From the NCBI GenBank assembly GCA_910585455.1, contig CAJUEL010000028.1, positions 1 to 61,955 on the forward strand: 61,955 nucleotides of DNA, given 5' to 3'. A program made the translations under genes and the position numbers. This stretch comes from an uncultured Eisenbergiella sp. Lineage in GTDB: Bacteria > Bacillota > Clostridia > Lachnospirales > Lachnospiraceae. Each line of letters opens with the position of its first letter. The first letter of the stretch is position 1. Shown here piece by piece: positions 61,885 through 61,955 of this stretch. A model generated the notes under the pieces. It did no database searches. It was not told where the DNA came from and was given only the letters and a program-made list of their open reading frames with translations.

Positions 61885-61905
61885 CAGGGAAATCAATTTG
61901 GGGGC
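61885..61905. repeat. dispersed repeat, copy 2
   Basis: Second exact copy of AGGGAAATCAATTTGGGGGC plus one base (first at 41453-41473). It is followed by G-rich sequence at the window edge. The roughly 200 bases between recA and here hold no gene. Confidence 0.65.
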
Positions 61906-61955
61906 AGTGAGGGGGCGATTTTCCGGCGGGGACAGGCACACAGCGCAGGAAAGTC

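Overview
The window looks like a chromosomal segment of a spore-forming Clostridia, most likely a Lachnospiraceae member. Supporting signs are a type III glutamine synthetase, a T-box leader before threonyl-tRNA synthetase, sporulation genes (spoIIM and a SpoVB-like flippase), RNase Y next to recA-recX, a Gram-positive LexA box at recA, a BspA-type leucine-rich-repeat lipoprotein and many strong AGGAGG-type ribosome binding sites. No rRNA, tRNA or CRISPR array was seen.

Layout. 1-10.8 kb is core metabolism: pyroglutamyl peptidase, a large flavin/Fe-S fusion oxidoreductase, a DUF3892 protein, a radical SAM protein, then a nitrogen module (glutamine synthetase, PurF, and an ammonium channel fused to PII) with terminator-like hairpins in the leaders before glnA and amt. 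10.8-24 kb is an accessory island. Its outer edges are two relics of what may be one ABC-2 exporter operon on the minus strand (last-permease tail at 10.79-10.90 kb, ATPase/permease scar at 23.56-23.99 kb). Between them lie a broken ADP-ribosylglycohydrolase, a relaxase relic, a CPBP protease, an apparently intact integrative mobilizable element (about 12.53-21.0 kb), a run of four tiny membrane proteins, a broken macro-domain gene and a Fic protein. The mobilizable element carries a tyrosine integrase, a repressor, an excisionase, a probable oriT, a MobA/MobL relaxase, a three-gene cargo operon (HTH-methyltransferase, HAD, Nudix) and a ToxN/AbiQ-family type III toxin preceded by a structured RNA that ends in a terminator.

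24-35.8 kb holds regulatory and efflux functions: MarR-MATE with two palindromic operators, a two-component system, an AlbA_2 regulator, a MacB-like ABC exporter, a ClbS/DfsB protein, a WYL regulator and a DUF1540 protein. 35.9-41 kb has thrS with its T-box, a phosphohexomutase, a C_GCAxxG_C_C protein and a SEC-C protein. 41-44 kb is repeat-rich and contains the LRR lipoprotein and a serine-recombinase relic. 44-49.4 kb encodes an amino-acid ABC importer, a HAD phosphatase, a LysR regulator and purA. 49.5-61.6 kb is core again: purB, mnmA, a flippase, DAHP synthase, a XerC/D recombinase, spoIIM, ADP-ribose pyrophosphatase, rny, recX and recA.

The most unusual structural feature is a family of three 330-360 bp near-perfect palindromes (43.33, 51.19 and 54.18 kb). 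They share a hairpin core and end motifs, but their long GC-rich arms differ between copies while staying self-complementary inside each copy. A degenerate half-copy supplies the end of the sensor kinase gene at 28.6 kb. All functional calls come from reading the sequence and recalling protein families; no database search was run.
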